DNA of 64,000 bases from Corythoichthys intestinalis (GCF_030265065.1 NC_080411.1:43658501-43722500); one strand, 5' to 3'; counted from the first letter of the stretch, positions 1-11,047 are shown. The notes: generated by a model not told the origin, from the letters alone. Numbers and translations: made by a program.

Positions 1-180
1 CGACAGCAAAGTCGAACGAGTCACCTGTTTCCGGTAATGAGTCGAAAGTTTGTTGTCCCTCGGCTCCGAGACAATGGAGTAATGTGGCTCCCCTGCGAGC
101 TTTAGGCCAAGCAGCATGTGATTTCTGAACATCCGCATTCACATGTCGAAGGCTATCGATGGCTCTCCCGAGCAAGGTAA
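1..180 (-). mobile_element. Ty3/gypsy-type gag-like fragment (fossil, window edge)
   Basis: The reverse strand is open to the window edge and reads like the N-terminal part of a gag-like protein of Ty3/gypsy-type retroelements: a leucine- and cysteine-containing 'LLHCLGAEGQ' stretch followed by 'LPETGDSFD'. Fish genomes carry many such fragments. No LTR or target duplication is visible in the window, so extent, completeness and age cannot be judged. Nothing else is recognised up to 391. Confidence 0.4.
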
Positions 181-399
181 AACCGCTGGCGGGGCAGGCA
201 CATGTGCGGCTATGACGACTCACGAGTAGTCCGGTGCGTAAGAAAAAGTGTAGGAAAAAAAAATCCCTTCTCATCGCCAATAATGTGGTGTCGGTATGGA
301 AATAACGAGCACTGATTGAACTCAAATGGAACGCTTTACTGTGTAGTTAGTGTCTAACAAAACAATACAGCAGTAGCAGCTTGTAGACAGCATGCATAG

Positions 400-1156
400 T
401 AGTGATGTGCCCTACTGTGCCGAGGCGCCGATGCGTGTGCCGAGTAAACCGGAAAAAAAATCTGCAAAGCGCGCATCGAGGCATGTGTTGATTACGCTTG
501 TGGCCACGCCCGAAGCCTCGGAAAGCACGTTGCTACGTTTGAAACCTCACGAGACGGGCTTCCTACGTCATCGCCAATACATAGTTTCGCCGGTGATTCG
601 AAATGAAATGGTGCACCGAGACGACAATGAGCTGACAGGTGACACTGACACACCCAACTCGCATCTTCAAACCTAAATTCAATCGGATTCGTTTTGCAAT
701 GGACGCACTGTCCAACATCGAAAAAGAAGAGAACATCCCCTGTCTGGGATGATTTTGAGCAGTTCTCTCCTAAAAAGGTACAAATTATGATAACCAGTGT
801 GAATATATATTGAAAATAATTCTGACAACACAGTGTATCCCTCGTTTTAATGTCTTTCTTCTACTTGCTGATTTTTCAAAAGGTGAAGTGCAAACTTTGT
901 TCTAAAGAACTTGGGTACCAAGAGAACACTTCATCTATGTTGAGGCATTGTACCCCGGCCTCATCCGTCCCTTGCGATAGACTATTTTCAAAAGCAGGAG
1001 AAATCCTATCTAACAAAAAAAAAAAAGAAAAAGAATCTGTTTAAAGCCAAAAACTTTGGAAATTAGGAAAGTTTTCCTCAATAAAAATGAATGAAAGGTG
1101 TGTCTTGTTCCTTGTTTATATGTCAATGTCTAAAATAAAGCAATCATTCTTTCAAG
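400..1156 (+). mobile_element. Internally deleted 5' copy of the ZBED-type hAT
   Basis: This copy contains the left end, the short first exon region (S-K-K-K-R-T-S...VWDDFEQF...PKK at about 716-777), a BED half-finger (C-K-L-C then R-H at about 886-948) and, immediately after, the hAT C-terminal 'CTPASSVPCDRLFSKAGEIL' motif (951-1010). The whole catalytic middle is missing. It stops at CTTTCAAG (1149-1156) inside the 3' UTR. The same 3' UTR sequence appears in the long copy at about 7085-7110, so the right end of this copy is absent. Confidence 0.75.
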
Positions 1157-2287
1157 TAGAGCCTAGATCTTGAGCTCGGGTCGGGCCCAAAATGTCACTC
1201 ATTTACGTTCAGGTCGGGCCGGACTTCTTCTCTCGCTAACTATTTTTTTTTAGAACAAATGCATATTTTAATATGGATGTTAAACTAAGGAATACTTTTT
1301 ATAAAATAAATAAATTGGATAAAACAGAGAAAGGGCACTGTGGTAATCCCAAACATGAGCCGCAGTAGAGCCAGTGCATTGTTTGCGCACATGAAGGCTC
1401 TGGGGCTCTCCGCAAGTCTGCAACTCTGCATCCTGATATTTCCTTTTCAAATTTTGATATGGATATGATATTAGTCAAACATCTTCATTATCATTTGTTT
1501 CGAGGGCCGCACCTCTTCGTGCTAAGCAGGACTTCGTGGTGTTCCTTAAAATGTTCTTTTGGTTCAGTGCTTCTTAAGGCAAGTTGTTCTTTTGTGTGTT
1601 CTGATGCGAGTCATTAAAATAAAGAAGGTTATTTAAAAGTAATTTAGTTTATTTTTGTATATGCTGCTGTTCCTCTCCTTGTCAGAGAGGTGCGTCCATG
1701 AGAGCACAATATCCCACACAGAAATATATTTAACAAACCTATCCAGCGTTATTTTGTTGTGTACATGCATTTATTATGATCATAAAAATATGTAGACTAT
1801 TTAAACATTAAGAAAAATTGCGTTCTTTTCTGCCAACTTGAAGAAATTAAAATAAATGTCTGTTGCTGCATTTTGCCAAGGAAATGACGCATGAACTATC
1901 CACCTGATAGAACAGACACACAAATATGAAAGATATAAATGTTTATTGAATATGCATTTTACAGTCTTGTTCAACTGGGAGAATTTGTTACAAAAGACAG
2001 GCTTTAATTTGTTATCATTATGCACATAGGTGTTGTCACAAATGTGATCAAACAAAATGCAACCATTTTCCAAGCAGTGCTCTGTCCAGGACTGACTGAC
2101 GCATTGCATCCCTGCATTTCCTCCTTCTGGGTCCTCACAAATAAAAAATAAAATTTCGGCTTTTTTTCGGGCTCGGGGATACAAATAAAAAAATACAATT
2201 TCGGGTTTTGTCGGGCTCGGACCTGAAAGTTAAGTTAATTTCTCTGGCCGGGTCGGGCTGGATTTCTTAGGCCCAATCGAGGCTCTA
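1157..2287. mobile_element. Non-autonomous hAT insertion, TIR TAGAGCCT, 8-bp duplication CTTTCAAG
   Basis: The left end TAGAGCCTAGATC and the right end, whose reverse complement is TAGAGCCTCGATT, form short terminal inverted repeats. Subterminal GGTCGGGCC-type motifs occur at both ends. CTTTCAAG flanks it perfectly (1149-1156, 2288-2295). At 1131 bp, no transposase domain could be recognised. It sits exactly at the junction between the two ZBED-hAT copies. Confidence 0.8.
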
Positions 2288-5200
2288 CTTTCAAGTAGTG
2301 ATGTGCCCTACTGTGCCGATGCGTGATCCGAGTAAACCGGAAAGAAAATCTGCAAAGCGAGCATCGGGGCATGTGTTGATTACGCTTGTGGCCACGCCCG
2401 AAGCCTCGGAACGCGTGTGGCTACGTCCGGAGCCTCGCGAGACGGGCTTCCTACGTTATCACCACACATAGTTTCGCGGGTGATTGGAAATAAAATGGCT
2501 CACCGAGGCGACAATGAGCTGACAGGTGACACTGACATACCCAACTGGCATCTCCTTCGGATTCGTTTTGCAATGGATGCGCCGTCCACAACGAAAAAAA
2601 AAGAGAACATCCTCTGTCTGAGATCATTTTGAGCAGATCTCCCCTAAAAAGGTACACATTATAATAATCAGTGTGAATATATATTATAAATTATTGTGAC
2701 AACACAGTGTATCCCTCGTTTCAATGTATTTCTCCTACTTGCTGATATTTCAAAAGGTGAATTGTAAACTTTGTTCCAAACAACTTGGGTACCAAGACAA
2801 CACATCATCTATGTTGAGGCATTATAGGGCCCTGCATGAAAATAAGGAGACAACTCAAACAGAACCACGCCCAGGTAAGCCATTTTAACATGCAATGAAA
2901 AAACAGCATAGCCTACTATGTACATTTCAAATGTGATAGATGAAATGAAAGACATCTATTACTAATAGATGTCATAATAAATAAAATAAATAAATAAACT
3001 AAAATTAATAAAAATAATACAAATATAAATAAACGTCATAATAAACTCTGTTTCTGTTAAACTGCAGTGGATAAGAAAGCAGTGGAAGAGGCATTGATCA
3101 ACATGGTAATAGTAGATTGCCAGCCCTTCAGTTTTGTGGAGGGCACAGGGTTCAGGAAGCTTATCCAAGCTTTTGACCCTAAATATGTTCTCCCTACCAG
3201 GCAGGTCTGTATGAGAGGACATGAATCATTATTCCCCATTCCCCCATAACTGCTCTTCCAATAGTGTTCTTTCTCCTTTCCTTTAGACTTTGAAAGCCAT
3301 GGTGGAGGAGAGGTACCAGCAGGCAAAGGAGAAGGCCCAAGAGCTTGTGGCAAAGATATGTGGACCAGCATCAACACAGATGCATATCTGGCAGTCACTG
3401 GTCATTTCATTGATGAGCACACCTCTCTGCACTCAGCTGTGTTAGGTGTGCTCCATTTCCCTGACCGCCATACAGCTGAGAACATGTCTGCCGTTACATC
3501 GGCACTCATGGCACAATGGGGCATTTCCACCAAAGTCACTTGCCTTGTGACAGATGGTGCTGCCAACATGGCTGCATGTGCCAAAGACCTTCATCTGCGC
3601 CACACAATTTGTGTGGCACACACATTAAATCTGATAGTGAAGAAGGCTCTGGCGGAAAACACTGAGCTGTCTGAGATCTGTCTTCAGTGTAGGAGGTTAG
3701 TTGGCTACTTCAAAAGCAGTACCACTGCAAAGGTGAATTCGTTTATTACACAGCAGTATTCAAATCAATGCTGATGACTTGAATAATGTTTTGTTTCCCA
3801 TTTCATTTATTATAGACAAGGCTGACACAGGTGCAGGAGCAAATGAAGCCTACAGAGCCTGTGCTGAAGCTCATTCAAGAGGTAAGTTGACATCCATAAC
3901 TGCTTCCACTCCCCTTTCAAACAATAATGACCTTTTATTTTCAGGTGGAGACACGCTGGAACAGGACCTTCCACATGCTGCAACGCATGTACTACCTCAG
4001 GGAAGCCGTAGGAGCATCCTTGGCAGGCCTACACACTGACATTACCCCACTCACGTCCCACCAGTTGAGGCTCATTTCTGAGAGTCTGCAGGAGCTGTCC
4101 CCATTTAATGATGCCACCGTAGAGCTCTCAGAGGAGAAGAGAGTGTCTGGGTCCAAGGTCATACCACTTTTGGCCATGCTGCACCACACCTTGGAGGATG
4201 ACATGGGAGCCATACAAATGGAGGAGAGCAAAGCAATGGCTGAGGGTCTTAAAAAACAACTGAGGGACAAGCTCTACAACCTCCAAGCCATGAGCGTCAT
4301 GTCACTGGCAACACTGCTGGATCCCAGGTTTGTATCAGTTGTCTGTTTTTCTCATCTGTCTACTAGTACCAACAAATGAACAACTGCCTCTTGTTGAACA
4401 GTTCACAACTGCAATAAGTCTCATTGTCATTTGCAGGTTCAAGAAGATAGGCTTCTTTAGCCCCAATAAAGCACAAGAGGCTGAGAGGAGGCTCACAGCT
4501 GAATGTGCAGCAGTGATCTGGCACAGGGCATCTTCCTCCTCCTCCTCCAACCCATCATCTTCATCAACACAACCGGACACATCAGAAGGTTCCCAGCCTG
4601 TGGAGCAAGGTAATATTCGATACATTCTAATGGTTTTAATTAAGCAAAAGGGAAATGAGCGGCAGTGCATTATTGTGGGATAAGGCATTCTTTTGCTCTC
4701 ATCTCTACGATGGGCAGCCAGAACTGCCTGTTGGCTGTTAGTCTGTTTGTTGTGTCTTAGGTGACAAACTGTGGCGGCCAGTGACGTGCGGTGAGGTTCA
4801 TGGTTGGTGAGGCACTGACTCCTTTAGTGTCAGATTTCCAAATATATAAACCAATAACGGTAGCTTATTCAATTGGCTACTGGTTATTTCATATCTCATC
4901 AGCATTCTTCACAAAACACGCACACACGGGACATATTATCGATACGTAAAAGTAAGAAAATAACATGCATTTGCCCCACACCCTCAATGTGTTGGTCGTC
5001 GCAATTCTATAATTCATGCAACATAAATGAGAGTAAAGAGTGGTGTACAAAGCCACAGAATTCAATTCTGACCTTTAGTGAAATATTCAGTTGTTTTTAA
5101 AACTTTTAATTCTGATACTTTAATCAATTTATTACAGATTGCTAAACAAAAAGTGTGAAAAGAAAAACAAAGAATATTTTATTTAAGGCCAAAATATAGT

Positions 5201-5333
5201 TTTTAAATATTCTATTGTATTTTTCTTGGTCTAAGCTCTTTTTTTTTTTTTTTTTTTTTTTTAATAAGATTGAAATGAAAACTGTTTGTGCTCTTGCGCC
5301 TGTCCTTCACCACAAAAACCAGCATTACTTTGG

Positions 5334-5872
5334 AAGGGCATAGGTTTGGTATCAACATTCGTAGGGACGATATAACAGCATAACCTGCATGTAGGTACAC
5401 TTTTTGCTGGGGACGGGACATTAATTAGACCAAACAGATTGGATGAAGGGGGCAAAGGGCCACATTTTTCATGTATATGAACCTAATTAATTAATAGGCA
5501 AAATGCTCAATGCAAAATAAATCCTTATCTTCTGATAATAACTTTTACATGCATTGGTTCAGATTTTACACTGTTCGATTCAAATCTTTGTTTTAAAAAA
5601 ATACTAAAGAAACATTTTGAAAACTTCCTGAATAAATGTCTGGTTTTTATTAGCAAACATAAACATAATGAAAATAATTCACTTAATAATGGTAGGGTCA
5701 ATTCTATCCTTACAACATATGGAACTATTGAAAGATCTAAATTCTCTATATAACTGAACATTATATCATGCAAAAAAGGTAAGGTTGCTTAAAAGTTGGT
5801 GGGGACAATTTTAGCATCCTGAAAAGTTGGTAGTGTTATGTCCCTACCGTCCCTATGCAAACCTACGCCCTT
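5334..5872. mobile_element. Short non-autonomous element, AAGGGCATAGGTTT termini
   Basis: Left terminus AAGGGCATAGGTTT and right terminus AAACCTACGCCCTTT are inverted. The ends match the clear hAT-like copies at 30010-30153 and 51635-55249. I see no convincing 8-bp duplication here. The insert has no coding content. Confidence 0.55.
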
Positions 5873-5903
5873 TTTGTAAAAGTCCTCCTTATTTGACTTT
5901 ACT

Positions 5904-6540
5904 TTAAAAAAAAAATCTCTCCGCCTCAATGGAGAGGATTGCTTCAATTAGATCGTTCTGTGTTCTATTTGACAAGCCAGAAAACACAGTGGATGTGTCC
6001 AAAAGTCTAGCTAACCTTTCATCTTTCTCAGCAAAACCATGTAATCGTTCTACATATATGCCACGTTTAGAAGAGCTTACACGCTCATCGTTACCACGAA
6101 ATGTTAACTCCTGTTTAGCTAGGATGCAGGTTGCATTAATGAGGTCTTTCAAACTCTTTTCTTTACCTTAGCTTTGAGGATGCTACCGTTGAGCTTCCGC
6201 TGTTCGTCAAAGCCAAATCGATCCTTGAGCTTCCAAAAGTTTTTAAAGCAATCAGTCTTTGAATGTGAGTGGTCGAGCTCTCATGTTTGCTGAGGCTTCG
6301 TCGTAGTTTTTTAATGTCACAATATCTCGTGTTAGTCCAGACATTGGCACAAGTTGAGAAGAAAAGGCAGGGAAAGCAGCAAAGGCGATTTTTCGAAGGA
6401 CAGCCACATAGCCAGTCTTTTCGGGTGTACCAGTCCGTTTGAAAAGTGCGAGTTATCTTCTGTCCCGTAGTTTGAAGCAAACCTTCTAGCTCCGGTGTTG
6501 TGTTAACCGCGTCCACATGTAACGCAAAGTCCAGTTGCAC
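5904..6540 (-). pseudogene. TTF-type zinc-finger hAT transposase, N-terminal remnant
   Basis: Two reverse-strand pieces fit one family. Bases 6163-6540 encode a TTF-type zinc finger ('WYTRKDWLCGCPSKNRLCCF', then 'CLFF', then 'HESSTTHI'), a Cys-rich DNA-binding module at the N-terminus of ZMYM1-like hAT transposases. Bases 5904-6152 continue with 'LAKQELTFRGNDE' and 'ETSTVFSG-like...RTQNDLIEAI', the start of the catalytic region in that group. A frame change separates the two pieces near 6155, and everything downstream of the catalytic start is missing, so it is non-functional. Confidence 0.65.
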
Positions 6541-7436
6541 CTACGCCCCCTTGCAGTGCGGCAGAGTACTATCTGCCGCAGCATGTGCCTTTTCACTGCG
6601 GTTTTATGTCCCATCAGCAAAACTAAATATGTTGCTAACAAACATTAAACTTTAAGGGATAAAGACATTAGCCAGAATGTGGAAAATCAGGTCAAATAAA
6701 CGTATCTGGAAACATTATAACGGCGACATGCAGATGTACGGACCACACAGTCATGCAGAGCAGGACCCAGAGTGAGAGCGCAGATGCAACTGTGGAGGTG
6801 CACACTTACCTGGGGGAGCCCAACACTAGCAGGAAGTCAAATTCCCTGGACTACTGGGAGCAGCATAAACATATCTACCCAAACCTCTACAAACTGGCAA
6901 TAACCCTTCTATGTACCCCGGCCTCATCCGTCCCTTGTGAAAGAGTATTTTGAAAAGCAGGAGAAATCCTATCCAAAAAAAAAGGAACCGTCTAAAGCCC
7001 AAAACTTCGGAAATGCTAATTTTCCTAAATAAAAATGAATGAAAGGTGTGTCTTGTTTCTTGTTAATATGTCAATGTCTAAAATAAAGCAATCATTCTTT
7101 CAAGTAACGCATGCACATTCATTCAATCACAACTCCCTGCCCTTTTGACCCCATCAAATCCATCATTTTAATCACTCTGTCATACCATTTAGTTTCCACA
7201 TGAAGGCGCAATAGAACAAATGAAGCCTCATGATGCTTTGGCCCAGAAGTGAACCAGTTGGATGGAAAGCCTCATTGCTTCATGATGCTTCAGTTTACCA
7301 TCACTAATGCATAGCACTCATAACACAGCATAGCAACGTAGCAGACTGTATTGCATAGCATTGCAGACTCTTCCTCGCGTCTCTTACTTCAACTGAGGCA
7401 ACATTGCCATCTAGTGTTACTTTCAGGGAACACAAC

Positions 7437-7515
7437 ATAATGGTTTTTATGAACCTGTCATGGTTGTGAGGTATGCAGGTTTACTGTACCATGTAAACAA
7501 GTGGGTTGACCAGAG
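7437..7515. repeat. Dispersed repeat, partner copy at about 40018-40100
   Basis: A roughly 80-bp stretch beginning TGGTTTTTATGAACCTG is close to 40023-40100 (same order, a few substitutions). The two copies lie on either side of the tRNA array and its insertions. Otherwise 7315-7536 shows nothing recognisable. Confidence 0.5.
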
Positions 7516-7536
7516 ACTTCATAAATGTATTGAGGG

Positions 7537-7618
7537 GTCACACTGGCACTGCGTCACCCATGCATGTAGAACACAATGGCTTAGCAGTCCATCACCTCAA
7601 CCACTTGTTCACCTCATC
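7537..7618 (-). pseudogene. Decayed tRNA-Ser(GCT) copy
   Basis: The reverse strand begins GATGAGGTGAACAAGTGG and carries the anticodon arm 'GATGGACTGCTAAGCCATTG', matching tRNA-Ser(GCT). The T arm and the 3' acceptor strand no longer pair. This is the diverged left edge of the tRNA array. Confidence 0.55.
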
Positions 7619-7711
7619 ACTTTCCTGACTCACCATCAGGTCAAAGGCAGTGACAGTGAAAAGTGACAAATGCAGTGAAATTAGTGTTGTTACCCATCAT
7701 TACTGGTAGAG

Positions 7712-7784
7712 GGGGAATTAGCTCAAGTGGTAGAGCGCTCGCTTAGTGTGTGAGAGGTAGGGGGATTGATGCCATCATTCTCCC
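7712..7784 (+). tRNA. tRNA-Ala-like copy with altered anticodon loop (TTAGTGT)
   Basis: This 73-nt cloverleaf has A box TAGCTCAAGTGG and an intact acceptor stem. The anticodon stem CTCGC/GTGAG encloses loop TTAGTGT, giving anticodon AGT instead of AGC or TGC. The T-stem is weakened (ATTGATG loop, GCCATC 3' side). It is probably a pseudogene at the diverged end of the array. Confidence 0.5.
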
Positions 7785-8103
7785 TGAGTTTTCTGTTTGG
7801 GAGTAGTTGTTTGTATCAGAATCCAGGGATGAAAACTGAACGCAAATGGTTCAGTCAAGATCATGACTGACCTGAGGTCTGATCTGAATATCAAAGACAC
7901 TTCTTCTGTTGTCTATCTTAAACATAACTCAGATGGTTCATGACTTACCTGACTTCTGATCACTATGCTAAAGACACTCTTCTGTTTTCAGGATGCCAAA
8001 GACACTCTTCTGTTTTCCATCTTTAAAACAAAAGATCAGGTCAAAGGTTTTGACCTACTACACTTCTATCCATAGTTTACACTGACATTTGTGTTGTTCC
8101 TTA

Positions 8104-8177
8104 GTTGTTTTAGCATGAAGTGGTAGCGCGCTCGCGCAACATATGAGAGGTAGTGCGATTGATGCCCACATTCTCCA
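8104..8177 (+). pseudogene. Decayed tRNA-Ala copy, type B
   Basis: The sequence from the D arm to the CCA-proximal ATTCTCCA matches tRNA-Ala, but the 5' acceptor strand is GTTGTTT and cannot pair. The D and anticodon arms are altered (CTCGC then GCAACAT). Confidence 0.6.
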
Positions 8178-8392
8178 CTATTTCACTGTTTTGGAGTGAT
8201 TCTTTGTATCAAAATCCATGGATGAAAACTGAATTCAGATGGTTCAGTCAAGATCATGACTGATTTGAGGTCTGATTATAATATCAAAGACACTTCTTCT
8301 GTTTTCCATCTTCAAAACAAAAGATCAGGTCAAAACGAGTGACCTACTACTCTTGTATCTATAGGTTACACTGACATTTGCGTTGTTCCTTG

Positions 8393-8466
8393 GTTGTTTT
8401 AGCTTGAACTGGTAGAGCGCTCGATTAGCATATGAGAATTTTTGGAGTTGATGCCCACATTCTCCA
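8393..8466 (+). pseudogene. Decayed tRNA-Ala copy, type C
   Basis: This is a tRNA-Ala derivative with anticodon loop TTAGCAT (AGC) preserved. The 5' acceptor strand is lost (GTTGTTT) and the variable/T arm is broken (ATTTTTGGAGTT). Confidence 0.6.
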
Positions 8467-8773
8467 CTAGTTCACTGATTGGAGTGGTTTATTGTCTAAA
8501 AAGCCATGGATGAACGCCCGATAGATGAAGGAACTCTGACCAATTGCCTCGGAACTTTGTGCTTCACAGTACCCAGCATCGCAGAACGAGATAAGTCCCC
8601 TTTCAGCTCTCCTTAAAGAGAATTTTTCCAATGGTTTTGTTTAACTAACACCAGGAAGAACTGCAGATACATAGTGTAGAAAAATAATGCAGAAATTGGG
8701 CTAACAGTTTCAGTGAAGTCACACACCAAAGAAATTGATCCTTCTGAAGAAACCCCAAAGGGTTGCAAACGCA

Positions 8774-8855
8774 CGACGAAAACAGGATTCAAACCCATGG
8801 GTGTAGAACACAACAGATTAGCAGTCCACAGCCGTAACCACTCGGTCACCTCATC
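8774..8855 (-). tRNA. tRNA-Ser(GCT)-like, unit 1
   Basis: The 82-nt reverse-strand sequence has type II architecture: GATGAGG acceptor, D arm GACCGAGTGGTTACGGC, loop CTGCTAA (anticodon GCT), long variable arm and T loop TTTGAAT. The near-invariant C of the T loop is T and stems rely on many G-T pairs. There is no TTTT terminator within about 30 nt downstream. Probably a decaying copy. Confidence 0.6.
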
Positions 8856-8957
8856 GCATTTCCTCACTCAGCATCAGGTCAAAGGCAGTGACCTACTGTC
8901 CTTGTATCAATAGGTTTCACTGAAATAAGTGTTGTTCCTCGATCTTTGCTACTAGAA

Positions 8958-9030
8958 GGGGAATTAGCTCAAGTGGGAGAGCGCTCGCTTTGCGTGTGAG
9001 AGGTAGGGGGATCGATGACCTCATTCTCCA
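8958..9030 (+). tRNA. tRNA-Ala(TGC), unit 1
   Basis: 73 nt. The acceptor stem GGGGAAT/ATTCTCC and anticodon stem CTCGC/GTGAG pair around loop TTTGCGT (anticodon TGC). A TTTT run follows 5 nt after the end. This copy differs from units 2-4 by D-loop GTGGGAGA and T-arm GATGACC, which weaken it. Confidence 0.65.
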
Positions 9031-9241
9031 TGAGTTTTCAGTTTGGGAGTAGTTGCTTGTATCAGAATCCAGGGAAAACTTAACTCAGACGGTTTTGTCA
9101 AGTTCATGACTTACCTGACTTTTGATCAGTATGCCAAAGACACTCTTCTGTTTTCCATCTTTAAAACAAAAGATCAGGTCAAAGGCTTTGACCTACTACA
9201 CTTGTATCCATAGTTTACACTGACATTTGTGTTGTTCCTTA

Positions 9242-9315
9242 GTTGTTTTAGCATGAAGTGGTAGCGCGCTCGCTCAACATATGAGAGGTAGTGCGATTGA
9301 TGCCCACATTCTCCA
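9242..9315 (+). pseudogene. Decayed tRNA-Ala copy, type B (unit 1)
   Basis: It has the tRNA-Ala body and ATTCTCCA end, 5' acceptor strand GTTGTTT unable to pair, and anticodon loop TCAACAT. Confidence 0.6.
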
Positions 9316-9530
9316 CTATTTCACTGTTTTGGAGTGATTCTTTGTATCAAAATCCATGGATGAAAACTGAATTCAGATGGTTCAGTCAAGATCATGACTG
9401 ATTTGAGGTCTGATTATAATATCAAAGACACTTCTTCTGTTTTCCATCTTCATAACAAAAGATCAGGCCAAAACGAGTGACCTACTACTCTTGTATCTAT
9501 AGGTTACACTGACATTTACGTTGTTCCTAG

Positions 9531-9603
9531 GTTGTTTTAGTTGAACTGGTAGAGCGCTCGCTTAGCATATGAGAATTTTTGGAGTTGATGCCCACTTTCT
9601 CCA
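9531..9603 (+). pseudogene. Decayed tRNA-Ala copy, type C (unit 1)
   Basis: It keeps loop TTAGCAT but lacks a pairing acceptor strand and an intact T arm. One base has been lost after TTTTAG relative to the 8393 copy. Confidence 0.6.
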
Positions 9604-9910
9604 CTAGTACACTGATTGGAGTGGTTTATTGTCTAAAAAGCCATGGATGAACGCTCGATAGATGAAGGAACTCTGACCAATTGCCTCGTAACTTTGTGCT
9701 TCCCAGTACCCAGCATCGCAGAACGAGATAAGTCCCCTTTCAGCTCTCCTTAAAGAGAATTTTGCCAATGGTTTTGTTTAACGAAGACCAGGAAGAACTG
9801 CAGATACATAGTGTAGAAAAATGATGCAGAAATTGGGCTAACAGTTTCAGTGAAGTCACACACCAAAGAAATGGATCCTTCTGAAGAAACCCCAAAGGGT
9901 TGCAAACGCA

Positions 9911-9992
9911 CGACGAAGACAGGATTCAAACCCATGGGTGTAGAACACAACAGATTAGCAGTCCACAGCCGTAACCACTCGGTCACCTCATC
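9911..9992 (-). tRNA. tRNA-Ser(GCT)-like, unit 2
   Basis: 82 nt, the same as the 8774 copy but with one more Watson-Crick pair in the acceptor stem (CTTCGTC side). T loop TTTGAAT; no nearby poly-T terminator. Confidence 0.6.
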
Positions 9993-10094
9993 GCATTTCC
10001 TCACTCAGCATCAGGTCAAAGGCAGTGACCTACTGTCCTTGTATCAATAGGTTTCACTGAAATAAGTGTTGTTCCTCGATCTTTGCTACTAGAA

Positions 10095-10167
10095 GGGGAA
10101 TTAGCTCAAGTGGTAGAGCGCTCGCTTTGCGTGTGAGAGGTAGGGGGATCGATGCCCTCATTCTCCA
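10095..10167 (+). tRNA. tRNA-Ala(TGC), unit 2
   Basis: 73 nt with complete cloverleaf: GGGGAAT/ATTCTCC acceptor, A box TAGCTCAAGTGG, anticodon loop TTTGCGT (TGC), T arm GGGGG-ATCGATG-CCCTC (B box GGATCGATGCC), then TTTT 5 nt downstream. These are the features of an expressible Pol III tRNA gene. Confidence 0.82.
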
Positions 10168-10378
10168 TGAGTTTTCAGTTTGGGAATAGTTGCTTGTATC
10201 AGAATCCAGGGAAAACTTAACTCAGACGGTTTTGTCAAGTTCATGACTTACCTGACTTTTGATCAGTATGCCAAAGACACTCTTCTGTTTTCCATCTTTA
10301 AAACAAAAGATCAGGTCAAAGGCTTTGACCTACTACACTTGTATCCATAGTTTACACTGACGTTTGTGTTGTTCCTTA

Positions 10379-10452
10379 GTTGTTTTAGCATGAAGTGGTA
10401 GCGCTCTCGCTCAACATATGAGAGGTAGTGCGATTGATGCCCACATTCTCCA
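10379..10452 (+). pseudogene. Decayed tRNA-Ala copy, type B (unit 2)
   Basis: Same structure as 9242-9315: GTTGTTT in place of the acceptor strand, loop TCAACAT. Confidence 0.6.
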
Positions 10453-10667
10453 CTATTTCACTGTTTTGGAGTGATTCTTTGTATCAAAATCCATGGATGA
10501 AAACTGAATTCAGATGGTTCAGTCAAAATCATGACTGATTTGAGGTCTGATTATAATATCAAAGACACTTCTTCTGTTTTCCATCTTCAAAACAAAAGAT
10601 CAGGTCAAAACGAGTGACCTACTACTCTTGTATCTATAGGTTACACTGACATTTACGTTGTTCCTAG

Positions 10668-10740
10668 GTTGTTTTAGTTGAACTGGTAGAGCGCTCGCTT
10701 AGCATATGAGAATTTTTGGAGTTGATGCCCACTTTCTCCA
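10668..10740 (+). pseudogene. Decayed tRNA-Ala copy, type C (unit 2)
   Basis: Same structure as 9531-9603: loop TTAGCAT, broken acceptor and T arm. Confidence 0.6.
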
Positions 10741-11047
10741 CTAGTACACTGATTGGAGTGGTTTATTGTCTAAAAAGCCATGGATGAACGCCCGATAGAT
10801 GAAGGAACTCTGACCAAGTGCCTCGTAACTTTGTGCTTCCCAGTACCCAGCATCGCAGAACGAGATAAGTCCCCTTTCAGCTCTCCTTAAAGAGAATTTT
10901 GCCAATGGTTTTGTTTAACTAAGACCAGGAAGAATTGCAGATACATAGTGTAGAAAAATGATGCAGAAATTGGGCTAACAGTTTCAGTGAAGTCACACAC
11001 CAAAGAAATTGATCCTTCTGAAGAAACCCCAAAGGGTTGCAAACACA

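Larger units (their letters stand above)
4779..6735 (-). mobile_element. Nested hAT-type insertion with TTF-finger transposase remnant
   Basis: The transposase exon of the ZBED-type hAT is interrupted after codons for 'GDKLWR' (4761-4778) and resumes near 6740. The insert begins CAGTGACGTGCGGTGAGG, the terminus of a dispersed teleost repeat. It carries an antisense transposase remnant of the TTF zinc-finger (ZMYM1-like) hAT group. The right border is approximate: I found no clean inverted terminus or target duplication, so more than one event may be involved. Confidence 0.55.
2568..6990 (+). pseudogene. ZBED-type hAT transposase, multi-exon, decayed
   Basis: The exons read in order. A BED zinc finger lies at 2758-2871 (C-K-L-C...H-Y-R-A-L-H, ending at a GTAAG donor). 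An N-terminal helical part lies at 3066-3206. The catalytic block at 3286-3735 includes 'WTSINTDAYLAVT', a 'TDGAANM' aspartate motif and 'CVAHTLNL' (the C-x2-H hAT motif). The 'VETRWNRTFHML' exon begins near 3945, and 'FKKIGFFSP' near 4438. The C-terminal dimerisation domain lies at 6753-6995 ('LDYWEQHK...CTPASSVPCERVF'). A frame change near 3352 and stops in the first and last exons mark it as inactive. The coding region is also split at about 4778 by a 2-kb insertion. ZBED-type hATs gave rise to host ZBED genes, but here terminal repeats and target duplication show it is still part of a transposon. Confidence 0.8.
400..7306 (+). mobile_element. Composite ZBED-type hAT transposon, 6.9 kb, perfect 8-bp target duplication
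   Basis: The element starts TAGTGATG (400-407) and ends with its reverse complement CATCACTA (7299-7306). It is flanked by a perfect direct repeat ATGCATAG at 392-399 and 7307-7314, which fits the hAT target preference nTnnnnAn. Inside are two head-to-tail family members. A short one (400-1156) has a BED finger fused to the C-terminal dimerisation tail and lacks a right end. A long one (2296-7306) has a multi-exon transposase. The left terminus TAGTGATGTGCC occurs twice, at 400 and 2296, but the matching right terminus only once. Nested insertions lie at 1157-2287 and about 4779-6735. Confidence 0.85.

Noticed and set aside
4779-6600. CAGTG...CACTG borders with an 8-bp duplication for the nested TTF-finger hAT
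   Set aside because: The CACTG near 6598 is not followed by a copy of GTGGCGGC, and the host exon resumes only near 6740.
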